Below, one piece after another: positions 54,864 through 64,000 of a stretch of DNA of 64,000 nt. A model generated the notes under the pieces. The model did not search any database and was not told the DNA's origin. It saw only the letters and a program-made list of their open reading frames with translations. How positions within the stretch are numbered: the stretch's first letter is position 1; each line of letters begins with the position of its first letter. A program made the translations under genes and the position numbers. The DNA comes from Corallococcus macrosporus DSM 14697 (lineage in GTDB: Bacteria > Myxococcota > Myxococcia > Myxococcales > Myxococcaceae). The DNA lies in the NCBI RefSeq assembly GCF_002305895.1, contig NZ_CP022203.1, forward strand, positions 5,862,001-5,926,000. Direction: 5' to 3'.

Positions 54864-55580
54864 ATGGACCGAGTCACCGAAGCCACGAAGGATTGTTTCG
54901 ACGCCGCCATCCAGCTCCGCGGCTCCGATGCCTCGGCGGTGCCCCCGCCGGAGACGCTGCACCACCGCCTGCGCGGCGTGGTGGACGAGACGCTGCGGCG
55001 CGCCGCCGTGCTGGGCTTCAGCCATCAGGACGCCCAGGACATGGCCTACGCGCTGGTGGCGCTCATCGACGAGGTCGTCCTGGGCCGGCCGGAGGAGTAC
55101 CGGCAGCTCTGGATGCCCCTGCAGCTCCACTACTTCAATGAGAATGTCGCCGGTGACGGCTTCTTCGCGCGCCTCAACACCGTGCGCAAGGACCCGCACC
55201 GGCACGAGGTGCTGCAGGTCTACTACCTGTGCATGCTCTTCGGCTTCCAGGGCCGCTACCGCATCCGCGGCGGCGAGCTGGAGCTGATGACGCTCATCGA
55301 CACGGTGCAGAAGGACCTGGAGCGCGCGCGGCCCTTCGACTTCGACGTGCTGTCACCGCACGGGGACCGGCCCACCGAGTCGCTGCTCTCCAAGCGCAAG
55401 AAGGCCTCCGCGGTGGGCATCTCCGCGGGCGCGCTCGCGGTGGCCGTCCTGTTCTACGGCGTGCTGCAGTTCTTCCTCAACGACAAGGTTGGTGAGCTCA
55501 GAAGCCGCATTGAAGTCCACGCGGCCCGCAACACCGCGACGAGCGCCAGCCAGACGCAGGCGGCCGGAGGGGCGCAGTGA
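54864..55580 (+). CDS. tssL: Type VI secretion membrane-complex protein TssL (DotU/IcmH-like)
   Basis: 238 residues. Cytoplasmic DotU domain (about 1-170: ALVALIDEVVLGRPEEYRQLWMPLQLHYFNENVAGDGFFARL, MLFGFQGRYRI). A single C-terminal membrane helix (about 180-210) and a short periplasmic tail follow. There is no fused OmpA/peptidoglycan-binding domain, so wall anchoring must come from another protein. The stop overlaps the tssM start (TGATG). Confidence 0.95.
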   Translation: MDRVTEATKDCFDAAIQLRGSDASAVPPPETLHHRLRGVVDETLRRAAVLGFSHQDAQDMAYALVALIDEVVLGRPEEYRQLWMPLQLHYFNENVAGDGFFARLNTVRKDPHRHEVLQVYYLCMLFGFQGRYRIRGGELELMTLIDTVQKDLERARPFDFDVLSPHGDRPTESLLSKRKKASAVGISAGALAVAVLFYGVLQFFLNDKVGELRSRIEVHAARNTATSASQTQAAGGAQ

Positions 55581-58500
55581 TGGGGTACCTGCTACCGCTG
55601 CTCGGCATCGGCGCGCCGATGTTCGCCCTGATGACGTACCTGGGTTTCACCATGCAGCAGGCGGCCATCATCGCCGCGCTCGCGGGCCTGCTGGCCATGG
55701 GCGTGGTGTGGCTCGTCAAACGCATCCGCGCGCGCGCCGCCGCCAAGAAGCTGGAGGGCGCGCTGGCGGCGCAGGCGGATGAGCAGGCCACCACCGTGCG
55801 GCCGGACCTGCAGCCTGAAATCAAGGCCATGCAGGGGGAGTTCACCAAGGCGGTGGAGGCCCTCAAGGCCTCCAAGCTGGCGCGCGGCGGCAAGGACGCG
55901 CTGGCGGTGCTGCCCTGGTACCTCATCGTCGGGCCGCCGGGCGCCGGCAAGAGCACCGCGCTGCGCAACTCCGGGCTGAAGTTCCCCTACCTCTCCGCGC
56001 GCGGCGGCGTGCGCGGCGTGGGCGGCACGCGCAACTGCGACTGGTGGCTGACCAACGAGGCCGTGCTGCTGGACACCGCGGGCCGCTACACCAGCGCGGA
56101 GGAGGACCGGCCGGAGTGGCTGGCCTTCCTGGACACGGTGGCCAAGCACCGCCCCAACCGGCCCATCAACGGGCTCATCGTGGCCATCAGCGTCAGCGAG
56201 CTCTTGAACGCGGACCCGCAGGCCGTGGGGGAGATGGGGCAGACCATCCGCGAGCGCCTGGATGAAATCACCACCCGGCTGAAGATGCTGGTGCCGGTGT
56301 ACGTGATGATCACCAAGTGCGACCTGCTGCCCGGCTTCGTGGAGATGTTCTCGGATTTGTCGCGCGTGGAGCGCGGGCAGATCTGGGGCTTCACGGTGCC
56401 GCTGGAGCAGCAGCGCGAGGCGAGCACGGACCTGTTCCGCGAGCGCTTCGACGAGATGCTCTCCGTGCTGGAGCAGCGCTCGTTGCGCCGGCTGGGCCAG
56501 GAGCGCCGGCTGGAGACGCGCGAGAAGATCTACGGCTTCCCGCAGAAGTTCGACGCGCTCCGGAAGAACCTGGCGGAGTTCCTCCAGCCGCTCTTCCTGG
56601 AGAACGTGTTCCAGGACACGCCCGTCTTCCGCGGCCTGTACTTCAACAGCGGCACGCAGGAGCTGCGCCCGGTGGACAAGGTGTCCCCGTCCGCGGCGGA
56701 GATGTTCGGCAGCACCAACGGCCGGGCGCAGACGGACGGCGCCACGGACGGCCGCAGCTACTTCCTCTGGGACGTCTTCACCAAGGTGATGTTCCAGGAC
56801 CAGCAGGTGGCGGTGCGCAGCTCGCTGGAGGAGGCGCGGGTGCGCCGCCAGCGGATGGTCCTGGCCAGCGCGGCCTTCGCGGCCACGGTGCTGCTGCTGT
56901 CGCTGCCCACGGTGTCCTTCTTCCAGAACCGCGGCATGGCGGAGGCCGTCACCGACGCCATCACCCGCGTGAACCTGGACCCGCGCGACGACATCCGCCG
57001 CGTCGAGGACCTGATTCCCCTGCGCAACCGGCTCCAGGAGCTGACCGAGTACGAGGAGGGCGGCGCGCCGGTGTTCATGCGCTTCGGCCTCTATCAGGGC
57101 CAGAAGCTGCTGCCGCAGGCGCGCCAGTTCTACAACGCGGCCCTGCGCCGGGTGCTGCTCGGCAAGCAGTTCGAGCTCATCCAGCAGCGGCTGGACAGCT
57201 TCGGGAAGAACCCGGACCTGCTGAAGGTGCGCAGCGACGAGGACTACAGCAAGCACTTCGACGCGTACCGGCAGTACTTCGACGACCTGAAGATGTACCT
57301 GCTGGTGACGACGCCCCGCGACCCGCGCGAGCCGGAGCTGGACGAGACGCAGCGCAAGTGGCTCCAGGACGAAATCGTCAAGCACTGGAAGCGCGTGCGG
57401 GGTGACTCGGTGGACGAGCGCGCCGTGGCGAACCACGCGGAGACGTTCCTGCTGATGCTCGCCAACGAGCAGATGCTCCCGGAGGAGCACAAGCCGGCGC
57501 GTGAGCAGCGCATCGCCTTCAGCCGCGTCACCGGCGTGGTGCAGTCGGCGCGCCGCTCGCTCAACAACGTGCCCCTGGTGCGGCTGGAGCTGGCGCAGCT
57601 CGTGGCCAACATGAGCGGCGCGTACCCGGACGTGACGCTGGAGCAGCTCGTGGGCTCGGTGCCGCAGATGAGCGCCGAGTCCCGGGTGCGGGGCGCCTTC
57701 ACGCGCAAGGCCTACGACGACGTCATCCGCGAGCGGCTGGAGCTGGCCTTCCAGGACCAGCAGTCCTGGGTGCTGGACCGCGACGAGAAGGTGGACACGG
57801 CGAGCTCGCGCCGCGAGCTGCGCACGCGCTACTTCGAGGCGTACACCCAGGAGTGGAAGGACTTCCTCGGCTCCATCCGCGTGCAGGCCCCGGAGAACCT
57901 GACGCAGATGGAGAGCCTGCTGACGAACCTGACGCGCGGCAAGCCCAAGCCCTACGGGCGGCTGTTCCGCGCGCTCACCTACAACGTGGTGCTGGACAAG
58001 CGCGACACGAAGGCCGCGGAGGCGGAGACGGGCCTCCTGGCCAGGGCGGGGAAGCTGTTCGGCTCGGAGCCGGAGAAGGAGGCGGCGAAGAAGCGCGAGC
58101 TGCTCAACGCCAACTCTCCGTCGGGCGCCCAGGAGGTCACCGCGCGCGACGTGGAGCGCGAGTTCGCCTCGCTCATCCGCTTCGCCACGGAGACGTCCAA
58201 GACGGAGGACGGCGAGGAGTCCCTGACGGCGCTGGACTCATACGAGGACCAGCTCGCCACCGTCCAGACGACGCTGCTGGCGGTGAAGGACAAGCCGGCC
58301 GAGTCCGGCCTGCTGCTGGACAAGATCGAGACCACCCGCAACAACGTGGAGCTGATGGTCCGCAAGCAGACGGACAACGTCGCCATCTTCGAGCGGCTGC
58401 TGCTGCCCCCGTTCCAGGAGATGCGCTCGGTGGTGTTCGTGGGCGTGGCCTGCAACAAGAGCAAGCTGTGGAACGACCAGGTGGTGCTGGCGTGGAACCA

Positions 58501-59272
58501 CGCCTTCAAGGGGAAGTACCCGTTCGACCGCGCGTCGCAGGCGGACGCGCCCCTGCCGGAGGTGGCGGAGTTCCTCCGGCCCGAGGGCGGCCTGGTGCGC
58601 AAGTTCGTCAAGGAGCAGCTCCTGGAGGACGTGGTGGCCACCGGGCGCCGGTGGGAGTTCACCTCGTCGGGCGGCGTCATGTACCGGCCCGACATGCTCA
58701 ACTTCCTGGAGAAGACGGGCGCGCTGTCCACCACCCTCTTCCCCGGCGGCGACACGGTGGACCCGCTGGTCCGCTTCCAGGTGCGCCTGCGCCCGGGCGT
58801 CTCGGCGGACGGGATGGCGTCGCAGATTTCGTCCATCACCCTGACGCTCGACGGCACGGACGAGACGTACCGCAACGGCCCGGACACCGTGTGGAAGCCG
58901 ATGATCTGGCCCGGCCAGGCCGGCAAGCTCGGCGCCCGCATCACCGTGCAGAGCGCGGATGGCTCCACGGAGACTTCGCTGGAGGCCGAGGGTGACTGGG
59001 GCCTTTTCCGCCTGCTGGAGCGCGTCAAGCGCATCGAGCCCAGCGCCGACGGCCGCTACTTCACGGCGACGTGGGAGATCGAGGAGATGAACGGCGCGCT
59101 GGTCTCCATCGACTTCCGCCCGGAGCGCACCGCGAACCCCTTCTTCGGGATGTCGGGCAACACGTCCAAGCTGCTGGCCATCTTCCGGGACCCGGGGTTG
59201 CAGCCGCCGGTGAGCATCGCGCGGAAGGGTGAGTGCGCGTCGCAGGCCGTCGCGGCGGATGGGGTTCGTTGA
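55580..59272 (+). CDS. tssM: Type VI secretion membrane-complex protein TssM (IcmF-like)
   Basis: 1230 residues. Membrane helices near 6-27, 30-48 and 425-445. A cytoplasmic nucleotide-binding domain between them has Walker A GPPGAGKSTAL (about 116-126) and the DTAGRY-like motif, so this TssM may bind and hydrolyse ATP. The long periplasmic part ends in a domain that meets TssJ. ATG 55580 overlaps the tssL stop by one base (TGATG); the GTG one codon earlier is an alternative. Confidence 0.96.
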   Translation: MGYLLPLLGIGAPMFALMTYLGFTMQQAAIIAALAGLLAMGVVWLVKRIRARAAAKKLEGALAAQADEQATTVRPDLQPEIKAMQGEFTKAVEALKASKLARGGKDALAVLPWYLIVGPPGAGKSTALRNSGLKFPYLSARGGVRGVGGTRNCDWWLTNEAVLLDTAGRYTSAEEDRPEWLAFLDTVAKHRPNRPINGLIVAISVSELLNADPQAVGEMGQTIRERLDEITTRLKMLVPVYVMITKCDLLPGFVEMFSDLSRVERGQIWGFTVPLEQQREASTDLFRERFDEMLSVLEQRSLRRLGQERRLETREKIYGFPQKFDALRKNLAEFLQPLFLENVFQDTPVFRGLYFNSGTQELRPVDKVSPSAAEMFGSTNGRAQTDGATDGRSYFLWDVFTKVMFQDQQVAVRSSLEEARVRRQRMVLASAAFAATVLLLSLPTVSFFQNRGMAEAVTDAITRVNLDPRDDIRRVEDLIPLRNRLQELTEYEEGGAPVFMRFGLYQGQKLLPQARQFYNAALRRVLLGKQFELIQQRLDSFGKNPDLLKVRSDEDYSKHFDAYRQYFDDLKMYLLVTTPRDPREPELDETQRKWLQDEIVKHWKRVRGDSVDERAVANHAETFLLMLANEQMLPEEHKPAREQRIAFSRVTGVVQSARRSLNNVPLVRLELAQLVANMSGAYPDVTLEQLVGSVPQMSAESRVRGAFTRKAYDDVIRERLELAFQDQQSWVLDRDEKVDTASSRRELRTRYFEAYTQEWKDFLGSIRVQAPENLTQMESLLTNLTRGKPKPYGRLFRALTYNVVLDKRDTKAAEAETGLLARAGKLFGSEPEKEAAKKRELLNANSPSGAQEVTARDVEREFASLIRFATETSKTEDGEESLTALDSYEDQLATVQTTLLAVKDKPAESGLLLDKIETTRNNVELMVRKQTDNVAIFERLLLPPFQEMRSVVFVGVACNKSKLWNDQVVLAWNHAFKGKYPFDRASQADAPLPEVAEFLRPEGGLVRKFVKEQLLEDVVATGRRWEFTSSGGVMYRPDMLNFLEKTGALSTTLFPGGDTVDPLVRFQVRLRPGVSADGMASQISSITLTLDGTDETYRNGPDTVWKPMIWPGQAGKLGARITVQSADGSTETSLEAEGDWGLFRLLERVKRIEPSADGRYFTATWEIEEMNGALVSIDFRPERTANPFFGMSGNTSKLLAIFRDPGLQPPVSIARKGECASQAVAADGVR

Positions 59273-59273
59273 C

Positions 59274-60206
59274 ATGGCAGTGCAGTCGCCGCGCATCGGC
59301 CTGCTGGGGAAGACGCCCCGGCAGGCGGAGTTCATCCGCCACAACGCGGCCACCCCGCTGGCCCTCCAGCTCTACGGCTGGATGGAAGCGGGCGTGGAGC
59401 GTTCGCGAAGGTCCCGGGCGGAGCTGCCCGCCGAGCCCGTGTCCTTCGTCTTCACCGCGCCCGGTCAGAAGCAGGCGCTGGTGGGGCTGATGGCGCCCAG
59501 CCAGGACAGCGTGGGCCGGGCCTTCCCCCTGGCCGTCTTCACCGAGGTCTCCTCGGCGGAGACGGCCGCGCGCCTGGCGCTGACGCCCGAGGCCTACCAG
59601 CCCTTCCTGCGCGCCGCCGGTGCGCTGGCCCAGGCCGCGTCGGACTTGGAGGTGCCCCAGCTCCTGGAGCAGGTGGCGGCGCTCCCGCTGCCGGGCCCGG
59701 GGGACTACAGCCTCGCGAAGCGGCTGCGCGACACCGTGCTGGCGGACCACCACACCGTGGACCTGCTGGGCCCGGTGGTGGAGGGCGCCCCGGACGGAGG
59801 GCGCTACTATGCCCTGCACACCTTCCTCACCGCGTGCGCGAGCGAGCGCGGCAAGGAGCAGCTGCCCGCCGGCGTCACCCTCGACTGCGCGCTGTCCACG
59901 CGCGTGGGGCCGGTGGCGTGGCTGGAGCTGTCCGCGCGGCTACTCAAGTGGACGCAGCAGCCCCCGGCCTTCTTCTGGTCCGAGGGCGACAAGCCCCGGC
60001 TGCTCATCAGCCTGGGAGCGCCCTCCCCGGCCCTCTTCCTCGCCATGGCGCAGCCCAGCCGCCCGGGCGCGCAGGTGTGGCCGCTGCGCACCGAACGCCC
60101 GGCCGCCATCGACGTCGCCCGGAAGGGCCTCACGGCCTCCGCGCGCCAGGTCATCGACGCGCCGTCCACCACCCTGGAACAGCTATTGCAAACGCTGTCG
60201 CGCTGA
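59274..60206 (+). CDS. tagF: Type VI secretion accessory protein TagF (ImpM-like)
   Basis: 310 residues. Starts with MAVQSPRIGLLGKTPRQAEFIRHNA, the TagF/ImpM N-terminus, followed by PVSFVFTAPGQKQALVGLMAPSQDSVGRAFPLAVF. TagF proteins are post-translational repressors of T6SS firing in Pseudomonas and Agrobacterium. The expected partner kinase/phosphatase genes (PpkA, PppA) are not seen. It follows tssM by one base. Confidence 0.9.
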   Translation: MAVQSPRIGLLGKTPRQAEFIRHNAATPLALQLYGWMEAGVERSRRSRAELPAEPVSFVFTAPGQKQALVGLMAPSQDSVGRAFPLAVFTEVSSAETAARLALTPEAYQPFLRAAGALAQAASDLEVPQLLEQVAALPLPGPGDYSLAKRLRDTVLADHHTVDLLGPVVEGAPDGGRYYALHTFLTACASERGKEQLPAGVTLDCALSTRVGPVAWLELSARLLKWTQQPPAFFWSEGDKPRLLISLGAPSPALFLAMAQPSRPGAQVWPLRTERPAAIDVARKGLTASARQVIDAPSTTLEQLLQTLSR

Positions 60207-60211
60207 AGCCC

Positions 60212-62188
60212 ATGCCACCCACCCTGGAACAGCTTCGTGAACGTGCCCGTCCCTGGGCCGAGCCCGTGCCGGGAGCGTCCCCGGCCGGCGTGCAGGCGAA
60301 GCACGAGCCCGCCTACGAAGCCGTCGCGCTGGAGGTGGCGAAGCTGGAGTCGCCAGCCAGCAAAGCCGTGCGCTGGGATGACGTCGTCGAGGGCGCCAGC
60401 GACCTGCTGAAGCACACCACCAAGGACCTCTGGCTCGCCGCGTACCTGGCCTATGGCCTGTATGCCACGCGAGGCGTGGACGGCGCAGCCACCGGCGCGG
60501 CCGTGCTCGCCGAGGTGACGGAGCAGTACTGGGAGGGGCTCTTCCCGGAGGCGAAGCGGCTGCGCGGCCGGGCCAACGCCGTGGGCTGGTTCGTGGACCG
60601 GCTGGGCCGCATCCTGCCCACCGTGGAGCAGGCCTCCGTGAGCGCCGAGCCCCTGGATGCGCTGGCCACCGCGGTGAAGCGCCTCGCCCAGCTCTCACGC
60701 GAGCGGTTCTCGGACATGGCCCCCGCCTTCGGGCCGCTCCAGGACGCCATCGCCAGGCTCCGCGCGGGGCTCCCCGAGCCCGAGCCCGCCAGCGTCACGG
60801 CTGGACGCAGCGCGTCCCCGGAGGACGCGGATGGCTCGCGTCCCCCCGAGGCCGGGAATGCGTCGTCCCAGGACGCTGACGGCGCAGGAGCCCTGCGGCC
60901 GGATGCGGCACCAGACGACGCGGCCGCGTCCGCCACGGACCGCCGCGCCGCCGGGGACGCGGACAATGGCAGGCACGCCGCGGGGCCAGGCGCTGGCAAT
61001 GACAGCGCGGAAAGCCATGGCAAGGCGCCCCAGGGCCCGGGCAATGCCAAGGCAAACGCGGCACACGGCCCCCGTGGCGCCTCGGGCAAAGGCAACGCCG
61101 CGCAGGGCGCCCCCGCCGAGAAGAACGCCCCCACGGCCCAGGGCACCGCCGCCTCGCAGAGCGCCCCCGCACGCGCCGCCGCCGTTGAAGTCCCGCCCCT
61201 CCCGGAGCTGCCGTCCACGCCGGACCTGTCCAGCGCGGAGGCGGTGACGGACTTCCTGCGCAACGTGGGCGGCGCGCTGCTGAACGCCTCGGACGCGCTG
61301 CGCCGGGTGAGCCCAGAGGACCCGCTCTCCTACCGCCTCAAGCGCATGGGCCTGTGGCTTCACCTGACCCAGCCGCCCGCCGCGGATGGCAACGGGCGGA
61401 CGCTGATCCACCCGGTGCCGGAGCTGCTGCGCACCAAGCTGGAGACCCTGGAGCAGAACCAGCGCTGGGGCGACCTGCTGGATGAATGCGAGTCCGCGCT
61501 GGCCCGCCACCGCTTCACCCTGACGCTCCACCGCTACAGCGCCACCGCCTTGAAGGGCCTGGGCGGCGCCTACGCCGGAGCCCGCGGCGCGCTGGTGCAG
61601 GAGCTGGCCATCCAGCTCAGGCGGATGACGGGCGTGGAGACGCTCCTCTCCACCGTGGGCACCCCGCTCACGGACGACGCCACCCGGGACTGGCTGCGCG
61701 ACGAGGTCCTCCGCGCGAGCGCGCCCCCACCGGCGGGCTCGGCCACCGCGCTGTCCACGGCCCTGGCACTTGCGCCCCTGGCGCTGGGGACGTCCGTCCA
61801 GGGCGACGGCGCGGCGCTGGAGGCCGAAGCCCGCACGTTGCTCGACGAGGGCCGCGTTCACGAAGCCGTCACCCGGCTGCAGGCCGCCGTCACCGCCGCC
61901 AGCACCGGCCGCGCGCGCTTCATCTCCCGGCTGGAGCTGGCGCGGCTGTGTGCCAATGCGGGCCAGTTGCCGCTCGCGCGCGCCGTCTATGATGCCTTGG
62001 ACGAAGAGGTCTCCGCCCACGCGCTCGACACCTGGGAGCCGGCGCTCGCCGCCGCGTGCCTGGAAGGGTGGCTGCAAACCCGAACGCCCGCTGAAAAGGA
62101 GTCGGGCCCGGTGGCAGTGAAATTTCGAAACCGGTATCGTCGTCTAGCGTTGTTGGACTCTTCCGCCACGCTGCGCGTCGGCGCTTGA
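60212..62188 (+). CDS. tssA: Type VI secretion cap protein TssA
   Basis: 658 residues. ImpA_N domain (about 1-180: PLDALATAVKRLAQL and related) and a C-terminal VasJ/TssA CTD (about 320-658: LSYRLKRMGLWLHLTQPPA, AEARTLLDEGRVHEAVTRLQAAV). Between them is a low-complexity linker of about 120 residues (190-310) rich in Ala, Asp, Gly, Asn and Gln. ATG 60212 is 5 bases after tagF. The linker is longer than in textbook TssA. Confidence 0.9.
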   Translation: MPPTLEQLRERARPWAEPVPGASPAGVQAKHEPAYEAVALEVAKLESPASKAVRWDDVVEGASDLLKHTTKDLWLAAYLAYGLYATRGVDGAATGAAVLAEVTEQYWEGLFPEAKRLRGRANAVGWFVDRLGRILPTVEQASVSAEPLDALATAVKRLAQLSRERFSDMAPAFGPLQDAIARLRAGLPEPEPASVTAGRSASPEDADGSRPPEAGNASSQDADGAGALRPDAAPDDAAASATDRRAAGDADNGRHAAGPGAGNDSAESHGKAPQGPGNAKANAAHGPRGASGKGNAAQGAPAEKNAPTAQGTAASQSAPARAAAVEVPPLPELPSTPDLSSAEAVTDFLRNVGGALLNASDALRRVSPEDPLSYRLKRMGLWLHLTQPPAADGNGRTLIHPVPELLRTKLETLEQNQRWGDLLDECESALARHRFTLTLHRYSATALKGLGGAYAGARGALVQELAIQLRRMTGVETLLSTVGTPLTDDATRDWLRDEVLRASAPPPAGSATALSTALALAPLALGTSVQGDGAALEAEARTLLDEGRVHEAVTRLQAAVTAASTGRARFISRLELARLCANAGQLPLARAVYDALDEEVSAHALDTWEPALAAACLEGWLQTRTPAEKESGPVAVKFRNRYRRLALLDSSATLRVGA

Positions 62189-62270
62189 AGGCCCCCCGTC
62201 GTACCGCGGCGAAGCCCTCCCCCATGCGACGCCCGCGTCTTCTACGCAGTTTTCAAGGAGAAAGCCGCAG

Positions 62271-62765
62271 ATGAGCAAAGAGAGTTCCGTCGCCCCGACC
62301 GAGCGCGTCAACATCGTCTACAAGCCCGCCACCGGCAATGCGCAGGAGCAGGTGGAGCTGCCGCTGAAGGTGCTGATGCTGGGTGACTTCACGGGGCAGG
62401 AAGACGCCCGTCCGCTGGAGCAGCGCGCGCCCATCAACGTGGACAAGGCCAACTTCAACGAGGTCATGGCCCAGCAGAACCTCAAGGTCACGCTGACCGC
62501 CGCCGACAAGCTCTCGGCCGACCCGGGCGCCACGATGAACGTGTCGCTCCAGTTCAAGAACCTGAATGACTTCTCGCCCGAGAGCGTCGTCAACCAGGTG
62601 CCGGAGCTGAAGAAGCTGCTCGAGCTGCGCAGCGCGCTCAACGCCCTCAAGGGGCCCCTGGGCAACCTGCCGGCGTTCCGCAAGAAGCTCCAGGCCCTGC
62701 TCGCCGACGAGGACGGCCGCAAGGCGCTCATCAAGGAACTGGGTCTGACCGAAGAGACCAAGTAG
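62271..62765 (+). CDS. tssB: Type VI secretion sheath small subunit TssB (VipA)
   Basis: 164 residues, typical length. Core sequence VELPLKVLMLGDFTGQEDARPLEQR and INVDKANFNEVMAQQNLKVTL, then the helix LEELKALLELRSALNALKGPLGNLPAFRKKLQ-like stretch near the C-terminus. With TssC it forms the contractile sheath. AGGAGAAA is a good ribosome-binding site 10 bases upstream. tssC follows after 25 bases. Confidence 0.96.
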   Translation: MSKESSVAPTERVNIVYKPATGNAQEQVELPLKVLMLGDFTGQEDARPLEQRAPINVDKANFNEVMAQQNLKVTLTAADKLSADPGATMNVSLQFKNLNDFSPESVVNQVPELKKLLELRSALNALKGPLGNLPAFRKKLQALLADEDGRKALIKELGLTEETK

Positions 62766-62790
62766 CCCTTTCCGGGGGAACCGAATCACC

Positions 62791-64000
62791 ATGGCCAACG
62801 AGACCCAGACCCAGAAGTCCACGGGCGTCGCCAATGACGCCTCGCTGTCCCTGCTCGACGAAATCCTGTCCGAGGCCAAGCTGAAGCCGAAGGACGAGGG
62901 TTACGACGTCGCCAAGCGCGGCGTGCAGGCCTTCATCACGGAGATGCTGGCGCCCAACCGCGCCGAGGAGCGCGTGGACAAGGCGCTCGTCGACGCGATG
63001 ATCGCCGAAATCGACAAGCGGCTGTCCGCCCAGGTCAACGAAATCCTCCACGCGCAGGAGTTCCAGAAGCTGGAGTCCTCGTGGCGCTCGCTGAAGTTCA
63101 TGGTGGACCGCACCGACTTCCGCGAGAACACCCGCGTGGAGATGCTCAACGTCTCCAAGGACGACCTCCAGAAGGACTTCGAGGACGCGCCGGAGGTCAC
63201 CAAGAGCGGCCTGTACAAGCTGGTGTACTCCAACGAGTACGGCGTCTTCGGCGGCAAGCCCTACGGCATCATCTCCGCCAACTACGACTTCAACGTGGGC
63301 CCGCAGGACATGGAGCTCTTGCGCAAGTGCGCCTCCGTGGCCGCCATGGCGCACGCGCCCTTCATCGGCAACGCCGCGCCGGAGGTGTTCGGCGAGGAGA
63401 GCTTCCTCAAGCTGCCCGACCTGAAGGACCTCAAGTCCCTCTTCGAGGGTCCGCAGTACGCCCGCTGGCACTCCTTCCGCGAGAGCGAGGACGCGCGCTA
63501 CGTGGGCCTGGCGCTGCCGCGCTTCCTGCTGCGCCTGCCCTACGGTGAGAAGACGGTGCCGGTGAAGGCCTTCAACTTCACCGAGGACGTCGTGGGCCAC
63601 CACGAGCGCTACCTGTGGGGTCACGCCTCCGTGGCCCTCACCAGCCGCGTGGCGGACTCGTTCGCCAAGTTCCGCTGGAGCCCGAACATCATCGGGCCCC
63701 AGTCCGGCGGCGCGGTGGAGAACCTGCCGCTGCACCAGTACGAGGCCATGGGGGAGATCCAGACCAAGATTCCCACCGAGGTCATGCTCACCGAGCGGCG
63801 CGAGTTCGAGCTCTCCGAGGAGGGCTTCATCGGGCTCGTGTTCCGCAAGGACTCCGACAACGCGGCCTTCTTCAGCGCCAACTCCACGCAGAAGCCCAAG
63901 TTCTTCGGCAACACGCCCGAGGGCAAGGCGGCGGAGACCAACTACCGCCTGGGCACGCAGCTTCCCTACATGTTCATCATGACCCGCCTGGCGCACTACA
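62791..64000 (+). CDS. tssC: Type VI secretion sheath large subunit TssC (VipB), cut by the right edge
   Basis: First 403 codons visible. The protein starts MANETQTQKSTGV; typical VipB elements are SWRSLKFMVDRTDFRENTRVEMLNVSKDDLQKDFEDAPEVTKSGLYKLVYSNEYGVFGGKPYG and FAKFRWSPNIIGPQSGGAVENLPLH. GGGGGAACC lies upstream of the ATG. The missing C-terminal part is about 90 residues by family comparison. tssD/E/F/G/H are presumably beyond the window. Confidence 0.95.
   Translation, partial: MANETQTQKSTGVANDASLSLLDEILSEAKLKPKDEGYDVAKRGVQAFITEMLAPNRAEERVDKALVDAMIAEIDKRLSAQVNEILHAQEFQKLESSWRSLKFMVDRTDFRENTRVEMLNVSKDDLQKDFEDAPEVTKSGLYKLVYSNEYGVFGGKPYGIISANYDFNVGPQDMELLRKCASVAAMAHAPFIGNAAPEVFGEESFLKLPDLKDLKSLFEGPQYARWHSFRESEDARYVGLALPRFLLRLPYGEKTVPVKAFNFTEDVVGHHERYLWGHASVALTSRVADSFAKFRWSPNIIGPQSGGAVENLPLHQYEAMGEIQTKIPTEVMLTERREFELSEEGFIGLVFRKDSDNAAFFSANSTQKPKFFGNTPEGKAAETNYRLGTQLPYMFIMTRLAHY

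Overview
This is a GC-rich window (roughly 70% G+C) from a myxobacterium, most likely Myxococcus, Corallococcus or a close relative. The pointers are a MYXO-CTERM-type surface protein, an OmpA protein with thrombospondin type 3 repeats, a stand-alone chemosensory cluster with a HEAT-repeat protein, abundant two-component genes and an NtrC-type regulator. From memory, the order chemosensory cluster / rib / fab / pst-pho / type VI secretion resembles one arm of the M. xanthus chromosome; I could not check this.

Layout. (1) 1-8.8 kb, minus strand: a chemosensory operon reading cheY-cheA-cheW-cheW-membrane protein-HEAT-cheR-cheB-cheY, then an ABC ATPase cut by the left edge. No chemoreceptor gene is visible. 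(2) 8.9-14.5 kb, minus: rpiB-glyA-nrdR-ribD-ribE-ribH-nusB and a free-standing M17 peptidase N-terminal domain. (3) 14.5-20.5 kb: type II fatty-acid genes plsX-fabD-fabG-acpP-fabF, without fabH. rpmF lies on the opposite strand between plsX and the DUF177/YceD gene. (4) 20.7-25.7 kb, plus: TPR protein, lipoprotein, PhoP/PhoR-like pair, calcineurin-type phosphoesterase and SixA-like phosphatase. (5) 25.8-31.3 kb, minus: an NtrB/NtrC-like pair followed by a SulP transporter and a beta carbonic anhydrase, with a very good sigma-54 promoter and two inverted repeats between them. (6) 31.5-39.8 kb, plus: orphan PhoB-type regulator, pstSCAB-phoU, a GT21-like (ceramide glucosyltransferase/HpnI) enzyme, an orphan receiver and a CNNM/CorC protein. 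(7) 39.8-42.5 kb: a macro-domain protein, a fibronectin type III lipoprotein, a twice-frameshifted GFA-family gene and a tRNA-Arg(CCG) with a strong intrinsic terminator. (8) 42.6-50.2 kb, minus: an OmpA/TSP3 outer-membrane protein and a 1932-residue AgmC-like repeat protein containing an exact 555-bp tandem repeat. (9) 50.5 kb to the right edge, plus: a type VI secretion operon vgrG-tssJ-tssK-tssL-tssM-tagF-tssA-tssB-tssC (tssC cut).

Themes. Two nutrient-response regulons can be read directly from the DNA. One is a sigma-54 / NtrC circuit for bicarbonate uptake and hydration. The other is a set of Pho-box-like 11-bp direct repeats (GTCAC-N6-GTCAC and variants) upstream of pstS, pstC, the TPR-lipoprotein-PhoPR operon and the sphingolipid-type glycosyltransferase. 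The second set suggests that phosphate starvation may control lipid remodelling here. Many genes overlap by ATGA or GTGA, so translation is probably coupled within operons.
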